Assembly (NCBI RefSeq): GCF_036865545.1
Contig: NZ_CP142208.1
Span: 620,001-684,000, forward strand
Direction of reading: 5' to 3'
DNA from: Erwinia sp. E_sp_B01_1
Lineage (GTDB): Bacteria; Pseudomonadota; Gammaproteobacteria; Enterobacterales; Enterobacteriaceae
Length of the DNA stretch: 64,000 nucleotides
Shown: piece after piece, positions 35,401 to 43,665 of the stretch
How positions within the stretch are numbered: position 1 is the first letter of the stretch
How the letters are laid out: each line of letters opens with the position of its first letter
Position numbers and translations under genes: made by a program
Notes under the pieces: model-generated
The model's database searches: none
Seen by the model: only the letters and a program-made list of their open reading frames with translations
What the model was told of the DNA's origin: nothing

Positions 35401-36079
35401 CAAACGCATCAATGTGGAGGTGGGCAGCTTCTGCCGTCAGGCCATCGCCGGGCGCTATCCCCTGTCACGCTCTGGCCGGTCAGAAGTCACGCCTGACGAT
35501 CTCGCCCGCATGTTTGCGCCGGGTACCGGCCTGATGGACAGCTTCTTCCGCGACAATCTGGCCAACAAAGTGGATACGACACAGTCGAACTGGCGCTTCA
35601 CGCCTGGCATTGATGGTAAAACGCTGCCCGGCGGTGAAAGCGTACTGCGGCCATTCCAGCAGGCGCAGAGCATTCGGGACGCCTTCTTTGCCAATGGAGC
35701 CACCACGCCTTCCTGGCGTGTGACCGTCCGTACCCTGCAGATGGACAACGACATCCTGACCCTGTCGCTGGATGTGGATGGACAACTGCTGCGTTACAGC
35801 CACGGCCCACAGGCGGTGCAGCTGATGAGCTGGCCGGGCCCCGGTGGCACTAACCAGGTACGGATGCAGCTGGGCCTGGCCAACGGCACCACTGCCACGC
35901 TGGTCACTAACGGAGCCTGGGCGCTGAACCGCTTCTTCGATCGCGCCCGGCTATCGCGTGGCAGCAGCACGCTCAGCCGTCAGGCGGAGTTTAGCGTCAA
36001 CGGTCACAACGTGACGCTGGAGTTCACGCCAAACAGTATCCGTAATCCGTTTCAGCTTCCCGGGTTCTCATGCCCATAA
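32459..36079 (+). CDS. tssM: T6SS membrane-complex protein TssM (IcmF), 1206 aa
   Basis: TssM spans the envelope between TssL and TssJ. Two membrane helices are near the N-terminus and one near residue 480. A cytoplasmic GTPase-like domain carries the Walker A GAPGAGKTT at about residue 146 and a DTAGRY-type segment (LLDTAGRYTTQ). The long periplasmic part ends in the DUF1215-like C-terminal region. Walker A is intact here, whereas some TssM proteins have lost it. The length is typical. Confidence 0.97.
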   Translation: MLNILFAIMTNRLMWGFIGITALSFIIWVIGPVFSIVDSRPLEPEVNRQISIALLYVAWGLSNLVPRLYNSWLNRKLMGSLKTSPGEQEPGDHKRLTNEDPVLSERFTEAADMLKKAHFSGTGNKRWTQRFSRQYLYQLPWYVIIGAPGAGKTTALINSGLHFPLADRFGKAALRGIGGTRNCDWWFTNEAVLLDTAGRYTTQESEQQQDASEWGHFVGLLRKYRGRQPINGVIVTVSLSDLLTQSAEASRQQALSLRQRLMELHEQLGIRFPVYVLVTKTDLLKGFRAYFANFDKAQRDQVWGFTFPWERSKLADFDLLSAFTQEYALLQQRLDAGLPDTLLQESDGKARAESYLFPQEFAALRPLLNDYLETVFSRSNFETQFSPRGIYFASGTQEGLPFDRVMGELSRALQLPHDQGSSGGAWDNVNKESPIPGNKGQSFFLKDLLQNVIFQEAGLAGSNRWWELRNRAVLWSGYVLLAAALVIAGLLWMTSYNNNKSYLQEVQAKVPQVVKLSQNLQANDLSDLYALLPFLNGVLHLPESQDFDLNSPPLTRRMGLYRGVEVSDATLALYQKSLKQLLLPQVARLITTWLRNDNGSDADYSYEALKAYQMLYQPKHYDGKFLHAWLMLNIQRNQPQNITQAQISQLEWHLRQLLETQIQASPYAQDDALVKREQALINQMPLSQRVYGRLRRLLEKDDGLKPVSLASLGGPQSELVFSRKSGKPVSEGIPGLFTPEGYWNSFDKNINSVTDALHDDDRWVLGGEVQGETKQQTDLAVRQRYMADYMRQWDGLLQDIQLNNSADLSQRINAARVLSGSSSPLRKLVINLSHFLMLEKTAPEEASAKGEADKQDNSATRTLTALFRSRQATTAASQQQQTPEQSVTAHFAPVIELAQPLEKDGKTIAFDDFLKQIDDLYRYLTAVQDAANSGMPPPAGDSISRLQASAGRLPGALQNMFTSMAVGASSDTQRRDLDNVRKRINVEVGSFCRQAIAGRYPLSRSGRSEVTPDDLARMFAPGTGLMDSFFRDNLANKVDTTQSNWRFTPGIDGKTLPGGESVLRPFQQAQSIRDAFFANGATTPSWRVTVRTLQMDNDILTLSLDVDGQLLRYSHGPQAVQLMSWPGPGGTNQVRMQLGLANGTTATLVTNGAWALNRFFDRARLSRGSSTLSRQAEFSVNGHNVTLEFTPNSIRNPFQLPGFSCP

Positions 36080-36095
36080 CCGCAAGGAAATGATA

Positions 36096-36806
36096 ATGAG
36101 CCAGACTCCTGCGATTGGCTGGTACGGGAAATTGCCCAGTGCCGGTGATTTTCTCAAGCGCCGTTTTCCCGAAACGCTCTGGCAGCAATGGACCCACTGG
36201 TTTCAGGTGGGGCTGCTGAACTGGCAGAAGAACGAAGAACAGCGTCCCGGTGGTGAGAGGCAGTTCAGCAATGCACCGGTATGGAATTTTGTGGTGCCGC
36301 CAATGCTGGGGAGCCAGCTGGTACAAATGGGATGCCTGCTGCCCGCGCGTGACAACGTGGGACGTCAGTATCCGGTGTGCGCACTGCTGACCTTCTCGCC
36401 GCAAAGCTGGACTCAGTTACAGCTGGCGATGGCCGGAGAGTGGTATCAGCAGGTTGGGCGCACGCTGCTTCATGCGGTGCGCAGCAGCTACTCCGCTGAG
36501 CAACTGGATCAGGCTTTGCTGTCGATTCCAGCGCCACCGTGCCCGACGGAAGCCTCCCGTTCTGACATTCTGGATGTGATTGGCTACGCCGACCGCCCCA
36601 GCACGCTGAGCTGGCGACAGGTTTCCGACTGCTTCGATCCCCAGCAGTACACCAGCTTCTGGTGGACAAATCAGACCGACGGTTACCCGCTTTATACCCA
36701 TGTCCACAGCGGCAACTTTACCGGTCAGCTATTTTCGATGCTGTTCGACCCGGCCGCCGGAGCCAAACCTGGCCGCCACGGCCTTTACCCGCCCATGTTT
36801 GAGTAA
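36096..36806 (+). CDS. tagF: T6SS-associated protein TagF, 236 aa
   Basis: The start WYGKLPSAGDFLKRRFP and the aromatic WTHWFQVGL are the DUF2094/TagF pattern. In Pseudomonas and Agrobacterium TagF holds the system in check after translation, antagonised by the kinase pathway, so it fits with the kinase and phosphatase genes further on. ATG 36096 with AAGGAA six bases upstream is preferred over the in-frame ATG 36090. Confidence 0.93.
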   Translation: MSQTPAIGWYGKLPSAGDFLKRRFPETLWQQWTHWFQVGLLNWQKNEEQRPGGERQFSNAPVWNFVVPPMLGSQLVQMGCLLPARDNVGRQYPVCALLTFSPQSWTQLQLAMAGEWYQQVGRTLLHAVRSSYSAEQLDQALLSIPAPPCPTEASRSDILDVIGYADRPSTLSWRQVSDCFDPQQYTSFWWTNQTDGYPLYTHVHSGNFTGQLFSMLFDPAAGAKPGRHGLYPPMFE

Positions 36807-36823
36807 TGAGGTAAGGAAACACC

Positions 36824-37837
36824 ATGAATATCGATGCGCTACTCGCCCCGATAAGCAGCGACAGGCCGTGCGGTGACAATCTGGAATACGACGCCGACTA
36901 CATGGCCATGGAACAGGCCTGCGCGGGCAAAGCTGAACAACAGTTTGGTGACACCATCATTCCGGCTGAGCCTGCAGACTGGAACAAAGTGGAACGGCTG
37001 GCGAGTACCTTACTGACCCGCACCAAAGATCTGCGCGTCATGCTCGCCCTGACCCGCGCCTGGACGCAGCTGAAAGGGCTGCCGGGCTACGCCAGCGGGC
37101 TGCACCTGATTCAGCAGTCGCTGCTGCTCTACTGGGAGCCGGTATGGCCGGTGCTGGAAGAGGACGGTGAGCGCGATCCCTTCTACCGTGTCAATGCGCT
37201 GGCGGCCTTAGGTGATAAGTCAGCACTTACTACCGCTATGCGACAGGCACCGCTAATCCGCAGCGCCTCAGATGTGATTTCGCTGCGTGATGCCTGCGCA
37301 TTACTGGACGGCAGCAAAACTGACTGCCCGGAATATCCTGGAGGGCGCGCCCGCCTGTCAGATGAGCTGGCTCGAGGCGATCAGCCGGGTGTGGAAGCCA
37401 TACTAAAAGTAAGTGAGCGTTTACAAACTATTCGCGACACGCTGATGGAGCACCTTGGTGAAACCGGTGTTCCGGAGATGCAGCAGCTGCAAAAAATGGT
37501 CTCAACCGTGGCGCAGGCTTGCAACGCAACTGACCTGAGCACGCTGATCCCGGTAACGGCCGGACAAAGTGAAGAGCAACAGGCCGGAGCCTCTGCCGAA
37601 CCGGTTCGCAAAGAGACCGACTGGCGGAGCGTTCAGCCCGGATCGCGCTCTGATGCCCAGCTGATGCTGGAAAAAGTGAAGCAGTACTTTGTACAGCATG
37701 AGCCAAGCCATCCGGCTCCGCTAATGATTGACCGCGTTCAGCGAATGATCGAGCTCGACTTTATGGACATCATCCGCGATTTGGCGCCAGACGGCGTTCA
37801 TCAGCTGGAAAATATATTCGGACGTCGCGATAACTGA
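36824..37837 (+). CDS. tssA: T6SS protein TssA (ImpA family), 337 aa
   Basis: TssA caps or starts sheath polymerisation. The ImpA_N domain is clear: MNIDALLAPISSDRPCGDNL, then EYDADYMAMEQA and WNKVERLASTLLTRTKDLRV. The C-terminus is short (VQRMIELDFMDIIRDL, ending NIFGRRDN), indicating the short-C-terminal TssA class. ATG 36824 follows GAGGTAAGG. Next genes are the sheath pair tssB and tssC. Confidence 0.95.
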   Translation: MNIDALLAPISSDRPCGDNLEYDADYMAMEQACAGKAEQQFGDTIIPAEPADWNKVERLASTLLTRTKDLRVMLALTRAWTQLKGLPGYASGLHLIQQSLLLYWEPVWPVLEEDGERDPFYRVNALAALGDKSALTTAMRQAPLIRSASDVISLRDACALLDGSKTDCPEYPGGRARLSDELARGDQPGVEAILKVSERLQTIRDTLMEHLGETGVPEMQQLQKMVSTVAQACNATDLSTLIPVTAGQSEEQQAGASAEPVRKETDWRSVQPGSRSDAQLMLEKVKQYFVQHEPSHPAPLMIDRVQRMIELDFMDIIRDLAPDGVHQLENIFGRRDN

Positions 37838-37884
37838 TTTGCACGTTCATTCACGTTTTACCGCGAATACCAATGGAGATTCCC

Positions 37885-38412
37885 ATGGCAACAAGTAAAT
37901 CCAGTGGGCAGAAATTTATCGCCCGTAACCGCGCACCGCGTGTGCAGATCGAATACGACGTGGAGATCTATGGCGCGGAACGCAAAATTGAACTGCCGTT
38001 TGTGATGGGCGTTATGGCCGATCTGGTCGGCAAATCGGTGGAAGGTTTACCCTCCGTTGACGAGCGTAAATTCCTTGAAATTGACATCGACAACTTTGAC
38101 GAACGCATGAAAGCGCTGAAGCCACGCGTGGCTTTCCAGGCGGATAACACGCTGACGGGCGACGGACGTCTGAATATCGATCTGACCTTCAACAGCATGG
38201 AAGATTTCTCTCCGGATGCGGTTGCCCGTAACGTTGAGCCGCTGAACCAGCTGCTGGATGCGCGCACACAGCTATCCAACCTGCTGACCTATATGGACGG
38301 CAAAAACGGTGCGGAAGAGCTGATCTCGAAAATTTTGCAGGACCCTACGCTGCTGAAATCACTGAGCCATCTGCCAAAGCAGGATGATGCGGCGAAAGGC
38401 GGGGAGGAGTAA
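37885..38412 (+). CDS. tssB: T6SS contractile sheath small subunit TssB, 175 aa
   Basis: TssB forms the sheath with TssC. Landmarks are GQKFIARNRAPRVQIEYDVE, KIELPFVMGVMADLVG and FSPDAVARNVEPLNQLLD. ATG 37885 has GGAG six bases before it; ATG 37873 in the same frame overlaps that ribosome site and is less likely. Co-transcribed with tssC two bases later. Confidence 0.97.
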   Translation: MATSKSSGQKFIARNRAPRVQIEYDVEIYGAERKIELPFVMGVMADLVGKSVEGLPSVDERKFLEIDIDNFDERMKALKPRVAFQADNTLTGDGRLNIDLTFNSMEDFSPDAVARNVEPLNQLLDARTQLSNLLTYMDGKNGAEELISKILQDPTLLKSLSHLPKQDDAAKGGEE

Positions 38413-38414
38413 TC

Positions 38415-39914
38415 ATGAGCAACCCTTCACAGCAAACCGGCCTGCCGGAGCAGCAGGCATACAGCCAGGACGAGTTCAGCGCGCTGCTGAATAAAGAGTT
38501 TCGTCCCAAGACTGACTCAGCGCGTGCCGCCGTGGAAAGCGCGGTTAAAACGCTGGCTCAGCAGGCGCTGGAGAACACCGTCACCGTTTCCACCGATGCT
38601 TACCGCACCATTCAGGCGTTGATCGCCGAGATTGATGAAAAGCTGTCGCAGCAGGTGAACCAGATCATCCACCACGATGAGTTCCAGAAACTGGAAAGCG
38701 CATGGCGTGGCCTGAGCTACCTGGTTAACAATACCGAAACCGACGAAATGCTTAAGATCCGCTTTATGAGCATCTCTAAGCAGGAACTGGGCCGTACCCT
38801 GAAGCGCTATAAAGGCGTGGGCTGGGACCAGAGCCCCATTTTCAAAAAAGTGTATGAAGAAGAGTACGGTCAGTTCGGTGGCGAACCTTTCGGCTGCCTG
38901 GTCGGTGACTATTACTTTGATCACAGCCCGCAGGACGTGGAGCTGCTGGGTGAAATGGCCCGCATCGGTGCCGCTTCCCACTGCCCGTTTATTACCGGTA
39001 CCGCACCGGGCGTGATGCAGATGGAATCCTGGCAGGAGCTGGCAAACCCGCGCGACCTGACCAAAATCTTCCAGAACAGCGAATATGCCGCCTGGCGCAG
39101 CCTGCGTGAATCTGAAGATGCCCGCTATCTGGGGCTGGTGATGCCACGCTTCCTGTCACGTCTGCCTTATGGCATTCGCACCAACCCTGTGGACAGCTTC
39201 GACTTTGAAGAAGAGACCGAAGGCGCGAATCACAGCAACTACACCTGGACCAATGCCGCTTACGCGATGGCAGCTAACATCAACCGCTCTTTCAAAGAGT
39301 ACGGCTGGTGTACTTCTATCCGGGGTGTGGAATCGGGTGGTTCGGTAGAAAATCTGCCGTGCCATACCTTCCCAAGCGATGACGGTGGCGTGGACATGAA
39401 ATGCCCGACCGAAATTGCCATCAGTGACCGTCGCGAAGCCGAGCTGGCGAAAAACGGCTTCATGCCGCTGGTTCACCGCAAAAACTCCGACTTCGCCGCC
39501 TTTATCGGCGCGCAGTCACTGCAAAAGCCGGCGGAATATCACGATCCGGACGCCACCGCTAATGCCCGTCTGGCATCACGCCTGCCGTATCTGTTCGCCT
39601 GCTGCCGCTTCGCCCATTACCTGAAGTGCATTGTGCGCGACAAAATTGGCTCCTTCCGCGAGCGTGACGAGATGGAACGCTGGCTCAACGACTGGGTGAT
39701 GAACTATGTCGACGGCGACCCGGCTAACTCTTCACAGGAAACCAAATCCCGCAAGCCGCTGGCTTCTGCAGAAGTGCAGGTAGAAGAGCTTGAAGATAAT
39801 CCAGGCTATTACGCCGCCAAGTTCTTCCTGCGTCCGCACTATCAACTGGAAGGCCTGACCGTTTCACTGCGCCTGGTGTCAAAATTGCCTTCCCTGAAAT
39901 CTAACGATTCCTGA
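38415..39914 (+). CDS. tssC: T6SS contractile sheath large subunit TssC, 499 aa
   Basis: The larger sheath protein, recognised by KLESAWRGLSYLVNNTETDE, FGCLVGDYYFDHSPQDVELL, the CPFITG region and AKFFLRPHYQLEGLTVSLRL at the C-terminus. Length (about 500 aa) and position after tssB are canonical. ClpV (tssH, in this locus) recycles the contracted TssBC sheath. Confidence 0.98.
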   Translation: MSNPSQQTGLPEQQAYSQDEFSALLNKEFRPKTDSARAAVESAVKTLAQQALENTVTVSTDAYRTIQALIAEIDEKLSQQVNQIIHHDEFQKLESAWRGLSYLVNNTETDEMLKIRFMSISKQELGRTLKRYKGVGWDQSPIFKKVYEEEYGQFGGEPFGCLVGDYYFDHSPQDVELLGEMARIGAASHCPFITGTAPGVMQMESWQELANPRDLTKIFQNSEYAAWRSLRESEDARYLGLVMPRFLSRLPYGIRTNPVDSFDFEEETEGANHSNYTWTNAAYAMAANINRSFKEYGWCTSIRGVESGGSVENLPCHTFPSDDGGVDMKCPTEIAISDRREAELAKNGFMPLVHRKNSDFAAFIGAQSLQKPAEYHDPDATANARLASRLPYLFACCRFAHYLKCIVRDKIGSFRERDEMERWLNDWVMNYVDGDPANSSQETKSRKPLASAEVQVEELEDNPGYYAAKFFLRPHYQLEGLTVSLRLVSKLPSLKSNDS

Positions 39915-40118
39915 ATGTTCAGAAAATTCATCTGCATACTGTCAGGCTATATATTGTTGTTTTTTAGTTCCCTTGGTTTCATCACCCTTTGTGGATACTC
40001 AGTTTTTCTGATTGACTGGCATGTTTCTGTAGGGGGGATAGTCATCAAAGGAATGATGATTTTAATATTAATGGCTGTCTGTATTGGTATATACGGCCTG
40101 GCAGAAAAGTTAAGATGA
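39915..40118 (+). CDS. Small two-helix membrane protein after tssC, 67 aa
   Basis: The ATG begins directly after the tssC stop. The product is nearly all hydrophobic: ILSGYILLFFSSLGFITLCG and IVIKGMMILILMAVCIGIYG. Base composition is much more AT-rich than tssC. No family recognised. It could be an orphan immunity protein or other T6SS cargo, or a chance frame; the lack of a visible ribosome site other than coupling to tssC limits confidence. Confidence 0.5.
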   Translation: MFRKFICILSGYILLFFSSLGFITLCGYSVFLIDWHVSVGGIVIKGMMILILMAVCIGIYGLAEKLR

Positions 40119-40258
40119 AAATGAATTAATGCATTGTTTTATTAAGGATTGTCCGGGATAAACAATCATAAGGATGAACAGTAATTTATCTGGGGCTGAT
40201 GACTATCATGCTCCAGAGTAACCCTATAGTTATACCCAGGAAGTTGGGTTTCTATATT

Positions 40259-40288
40259 TCTGAATGATCCCATGTAGCGGGATTCAGA
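40259..40288 (+). other. Inverted repeat in the hcp leader
   Basis: TCTGAATGATCCC and GGGATTCAGA can pair with a three-base bulge, 105 bases upstream of hcp. The 275-base gap 40119-40393 otherwise holds only a 17-codon frame (40307-40360, MDDLFSPITC...) after a GAGG, of unknown meaning. The hcp promoter is probably here. Confidence 0.45.
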
Positions 40289-40393
40289 ATAGAGGCAGAG
40301 GTAAAATATGGACGATTTATTCAGCCCCATTACCTGTTTGCCATATCAGTGCTTTATCTAAAGCAAATTTTAACTAATGAAGAGTAGATAATC

Positions 40394-40876
40394 ATGGCTA
40401 TTGATATGTTTATGAAAGTAGATGGTGTGACTGGCGAGTCAAAAGACTCAAACCACACCGGTTGGACCGATATTACATCTTTCTCCTGGGGCGCTTCACA
40501 GCCAGGCAATATGTCTGTGGGCGGCGGCGGCGGGGCCGGTAAAGTAAACTTTAACGATCTGCACATCAATGCGCTGATCGACAAATCTGTGACTGCACTG
40601 CTGAAAAACTGCGCCAGCGGTAAGCACCTGGCTAAAGTAGAAGTTTCTATCTGCAAAGCTGGTGGCACTCAGATTGAGTATGCACGTATTACTTTAGAAG
40701 ATGTACTGGTCACCACGGTCAACTATAACGGTTCTGACAATGGCGATACCCTGGGAATGACTTACTCCTTCCAGGCTTCTAAAGTGAAACAGCAGTACTG
40801 GGAGCAGAGCACTTCCGGTGGTAAAGGCGCAGAAAGCAGCGCTGGCTGGAACATCAAAGAAAACAAAGAAGCTTAA
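40394..40876 (+). CDS. hcp: T6SS tube protein Hcp (TssD), 160 aa
   Basis: Hcp hexamers form the inner tube and carry small effectors. The start AIDMFMKVDGVTGESKDSNH, the SFSWGASQP segment and the C-terminal YSFQASKVKQQYW are typical of enterobacterial Hcp. It is preceded by its own 275-base leader and followed by a strong hairpin, which fits separate, high expression. The next gene is an amidase effector, probably carried in the Hcp lumen as in other Tae systems. Confidence 0.97.
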   Translation: MAIDMFMKVDGVTGESKDSNHTGWTDITSFSWGASQPGNMSVGGGGGAGKVNFNDLHINALIDKSVTALLKNCASGKHLAKVEVSICKAGGTQIEYARITLEDVLVTTVNYNGSDNGDTLGMTYSFQASKVKQQYWEQSTSGGKGAESSAGWNIKENKEA

Positions 40877-40885
40877 TTTGTGCCT

Positions 40886-40907
40886 GACCTCCTCGAAAGA
40901 GGAGGTC
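40886..40907 (+). terminator. Strong hairpin between hcp and the Tae4 gene
   Basis: GACCTCCTC-GAAA-GAGGAGGTC, nine perfect pairs closed by a GNRA-type loop, 9 bases after the hcp stop. No T-run follows, so it is better read as a partial terminator or a 3' stabiliser that keeps hcp mRNA above effector mRNA. Confidence 0.7.
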
Positions 40908-40923
40908 CTCAAAAGGAATTTTT

Positions 40924-41415
40924 ATGTCTGCTATAAGACCAGCATTTGGTGCAGCCTGGAATCGGTTTTCTGAAGTAAACATTAGTGTTGAGCGAGTGGG
41001 GAGTTTTCTTGGTGGTAAAGTTGAAGCCAATGTGACATCAGGCGTTTTTCAAAATGCCTGCCCGATAAGAATGAGTTATGTACTGAACTATACAGGTATC
41101 CCTGTTCCCTCAAATAGCCGCTATGCTACTGTTTCAGGAAAGGATAAAAAGCAGTACATGTACCGTGTCAACGATATGATGGATTTTTTAGTCACTGTGC
41201 TTGGAAAACCCGATTTAACTGAGAACTCTCCAACTCCTGGTACTTTCAACGGCAAACAGGGAATCATTGTTTTTCAGGGGAATGGATGGAGTAATGCCCG
41301 AGGTCATGTAACCTTGTGGAATGGAAACAACTGTTCTGATGCTTGCCACTTCATGGGCGGCGCAGAAAATGGCAGTTTCGTACCTACTGTTGCTTCACTC
41401 TGGATATTGAAATGA
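40924..41415 (+). CDS. tae4: T6SS peptidoglycan amidase effector Tae4, 163 aa
   Basis: Tae4 cleaves the gamma-D-glutamyl-mDAP bond of peptide stems in the periplasm of target cells. The NlpC/P60-like active site is visible: the cysteine in FQNACPIRMSYVLNYTGI (about residue 47) and the histidine in ARGHVTLWNGNNC (about residue 127), with the extra CSDACHF disulfide loop seen in Tae4. The ribosome site AAAAGGAA precedes ATG 40924. The stop overlaps the immunity gene by four bases. Confidence 0.95.
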   Translation: MSAIRPAFGAAWNRFSEVNISVERVGSFLGGKVEANVTSGVFQNACPIRMSYVLNYTGIPVPSNSRYATVSGKDKKQYMYRVNDMMDFLVTVLGKPDLTENSPTPGTFNGKQGIIVFQGNGWSNARGHVTLWNGNNCSDACHFMGGAENGSFVPTVASLWILK

Positions 41416-41774
41416 AAAAAATTTTATTAATCTTGCTTGGAATCAGTGCTGCATCTCCTGTTTTTGCTATGACTTTCCCGGCAATGGATTCGTTCAGTCA
41501 ATCTGAAGTTTATGAGAACTGGATCCAGAACAGGTGCACAGGAAAAATTTCATCCAGCAAAGTTCTTCAGAATGATGCTTTCAAAAGTGCAGCAACCTGG
41601 CTGGAAGTCAGTCAGTTACCTGTAGGAGCCTTCAATGAAGGCGATACTTTGATTGATAATGCATTAAAGATTAAATTATCTGGATCAACAGGAGGGGAAT
41701 TTAAAGTATTGAAATGCTCTCTGATTAGTCAAAGCAAGGAAGCAAAAGAAATATTCAATAAGTACTCTAAATGA
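41412..41774 (+). CDS. tai4: T6SS amidase immunity protein, Tai4 family, 120 aa
   Basis: A signal peptide (KKILLILLGISAASPVFAM) leads a small periplasmic protein with the Tai4-like helix pattern SEVYENWIQNRCTGKISSS, AATWLEVSQLP and a conserved pair of cysteines. ATG 41412 overlaps the tae4 stop (ATGA), the usual arrangement for effector and immunity. It should protect the producer from self and sister-cell Tae4. Confidence 0.9.
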   Translation: MKKILLILLGISAASPVFAMTFPAMDSFSQSEVYENWIQNRCTGKISSSKVLQNDAFKSAATWLEVSQLPVGAFNEGDTLIDNALKIKLSGSTGGEFKVLKCSLISQSKEAKEIFNKYSK

Positions 41775-41806
41775 AAGGCTTGAATCTGGTCAATTAAGGT
41801 GCGGCT

Positions 41807-42178
41807 GTGAGAGTTTTTACACTGGTAGTTGTTAGTATCACAATTTTATCTGGATACTCTGCTGCTTCAGATGCAGAGAGTACAGTGGTTTTTAATGGTC
41901 AGAAATTTCTTGCCAGCTTCACCGAACATTGTTCTGAAGGTGATGTGTCCTGCGAAAATGTAACCCTTGAATCAAAAAGTAAAAAAACGGGCAAGGGCGT
42001 TTCGTTAAAGGGTAAAACAGTTAATGTGAATTGCCCTGAAGTTTGTGATTTTCGTGGTTATGAATTTCATAATGGCGCCTATAAATATTACTTCGTTGCA
42101 GGAAATGCCGACCGCTGGAATTTAAATATATTTAAAAATGGCAAGGTTATCTCGACTGATATCGGAACGGTTAAGTAA
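41807..42178 (+). CDS. Exported small protein of unknown function, 123 aa
   Basis: GTG 41807 follows TTAAGGTGCGG. A signal peptide (FTLVVVSITILSGYSAAS) is followed by about 100 residues with four cysteines (EHCSEGDVSCENV and NCPEVCDF), consistent with a disulfide-bonded periplasmic fold. It lies 32 bases after tai4 and shares its AT-rich composition. No family recognised. It may be another immunity protein or a protective periplasmic protein of the cargo island. Confidence 0.7.
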   Translation: MRVFTLVVVSITILSGYSAASDAESTVVFNGQKFLASFTEHCSEGDVSCENVTLESKSKKTGKGVSLKGKTVNVNCPEVCDFRGYEFHNGAYKYYFVAGNADRWNLNIFKNGKVISTDIGTVK

Positions 42179-42222
42179 ATCTTTACTGACGGTAAGCGCC
42201 TTAAAGTAGCAAGGGATTGTAT

Positions 42223-43014
42223 ATGTTTAGATTTTTGTTGACTGTAGCTGTAGCAAGTTTATCGCTAAATCTCTTTGCCGCTCCACTTAGTCCGGTGGTG
42301 TTGGAAGGGAGTCACTGAAATGTTGATAAAGCCAGTATTAATACTGAGTCCGAAAGGATATTAAGTTATCAATATAATGACGACCGACTGGTTGGTCGAA
42401 GTGTTTATTTCAATAAAGATAATATTACATCGAGTTTGCCTGGTAAAGTTGACTGCCAGCAGCCAGTTTACAATATCTCACAGGGTTCCATTGATCGTTT
42501 AATTCATGAAGCAATGGGTGATGCTGATTCTGCCAGTGCTAAAAGTTATGAATCAGACATTAAGGGAAACGAGAGTATTTCCGTTATAAACACTGATTGT
42601 AAAAGTGGCAGTTTCGGCGGTGGGGATATAGATAAAAACCCCTGGATTGCGATGCCAGACTCTGCCCACATGTTGGTTAACTGGAACGATGGAATCATAC
42701 TTACACTTTCACCAGTCATTGCAGGTACGCCCCCGACACCCTCTTTCTCCTGTGCAAAAGCAAAGAGCCCATCCGAGAAAGCTATCTGTGCGGATTATGA
42801 ACTTTCTTCCTGGGACAAGAGTGTTAACAGTGCCTGGAAATCGGCACAGGCAGGCGCAATTTCAGTTGGTGATAAAGAGCTGAAAGCCAGGATTGTTGCT
42901 TCACAGAAAGAATGGCTAAAAAAACGTCATGCTTGTGAAGATGACGTTTCCTGTATCAGAAAAAGTATGGTTGAAAGACTCGATGCTTTATCTGATATGA
43001 CCGATGCGCAGTAA
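42223..43014 (+). pseudogene. Exported LprI-domain protein interrupted by an in-frame TGA
   Basis: From ATG 42223 a signal peptide (FLLTVAVASLSLNLFA) runs into APLSPVVLEGSH and then TGA at 42316-42318. The same frame continues (NVDKASINTESERILSYQ) without further stops to 43014. The last 90 residues are an LprI/DUF1311 domain (SCAKAKSPSEKAICADYELS, KEWLKKRHACEDDVSCIRK), a family that includes periplasmic inhibitors of lysozyme-like enzymes. A TGG to TGA change would explain the break. The C-terminal part alone has no good start or signal sequence, so the gene is probably dead unless the stop is an error. Confidence 0.75.
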
Positions 43015-43132
43015 CCATAACGGGTTTTGCCCATTAGGGTTTTCAGGATCGGTAAATCAGGTTTTCTCATCCAGCGGATGTAAATGAGAAAATGTTTTCT
43101 GGTTTAAAACCACATAAAGAAAGAAAAAGAAA

Positions 43133-43528
43133 ATGAATAAATTGTCGGTGCTTCTGTTACTTTCCTTAACTTATAGTTGTTTTACACTTGCCTTTGAAAA
43201 CTGTTCAACTGAAACCAGTGATGCAGAAGTCTTTACCTGTTCTGAACGTAACAGAACAGCCGCCGAAAAGAATCTTAATGCAGAGTATTCGGCAGCCAGG
43301 AAAAGAATTAATGAAACTTTCAATAGTCAGGATAAAGTAAAAAAAGACTATCTTTCAGTATTTGTGGACTCTCAAAAGAACTGGCTGAAATATCGGGATG
43401 GCCAATGTGAAATTTATGCTCATGTTGCAGATAAAAATACAAATCCTTATATGGTCTTCAAGAATAATTGTGTGGCAAAGATTAACGAAAAAAGAACTGC
43501 TGAACTAAAAGAAATCCCTTATGATTGA
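43133..43528 (+). CDS. Exported LprI-family protein, 131 aa
   Basis: A signal peptide (KLSVLLLLSLTYSCFTLAF) precedes a full LprI/DUF1311 domain: CSTETSDAEVFTCSERN, AEKNLNAEYSAARKRIN and DSQKNWLKYRDGQCEIYA, with four cysteines. LprI-type proteins can inhibit lysozyme-like muramidases. In this cargo island it may protect the cell wall from T6SS wall-degrading effectors; that role is inferred. ATG 43133 follows AAGAAAGAAAAAG. Confidence 0.85.
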   Translation: MNKLSVLLLLSLTYSCFTLAFENCSTETSDAEVFTCSERNRTAAEKNLNAEYSAARKRINETFNSQDKVKKDYLSVFVDSQKNWLKYRDGQCEIYAHVADKNTNPYMVFKNNCVAKINEKRTAELKEIPYD

Positions 43529-43665
43529 AAATCCTCAGAGAAAGATGACCTGACAGAAGAAAAATAATGACTCTAATCTATATGACTTACCCTGAGAATG
43601 AGTGCAGATGCTGAGTTTTATCATTCAATAGAATAATTATTTAACTGGTTGCTGCTGAGGAAGTT

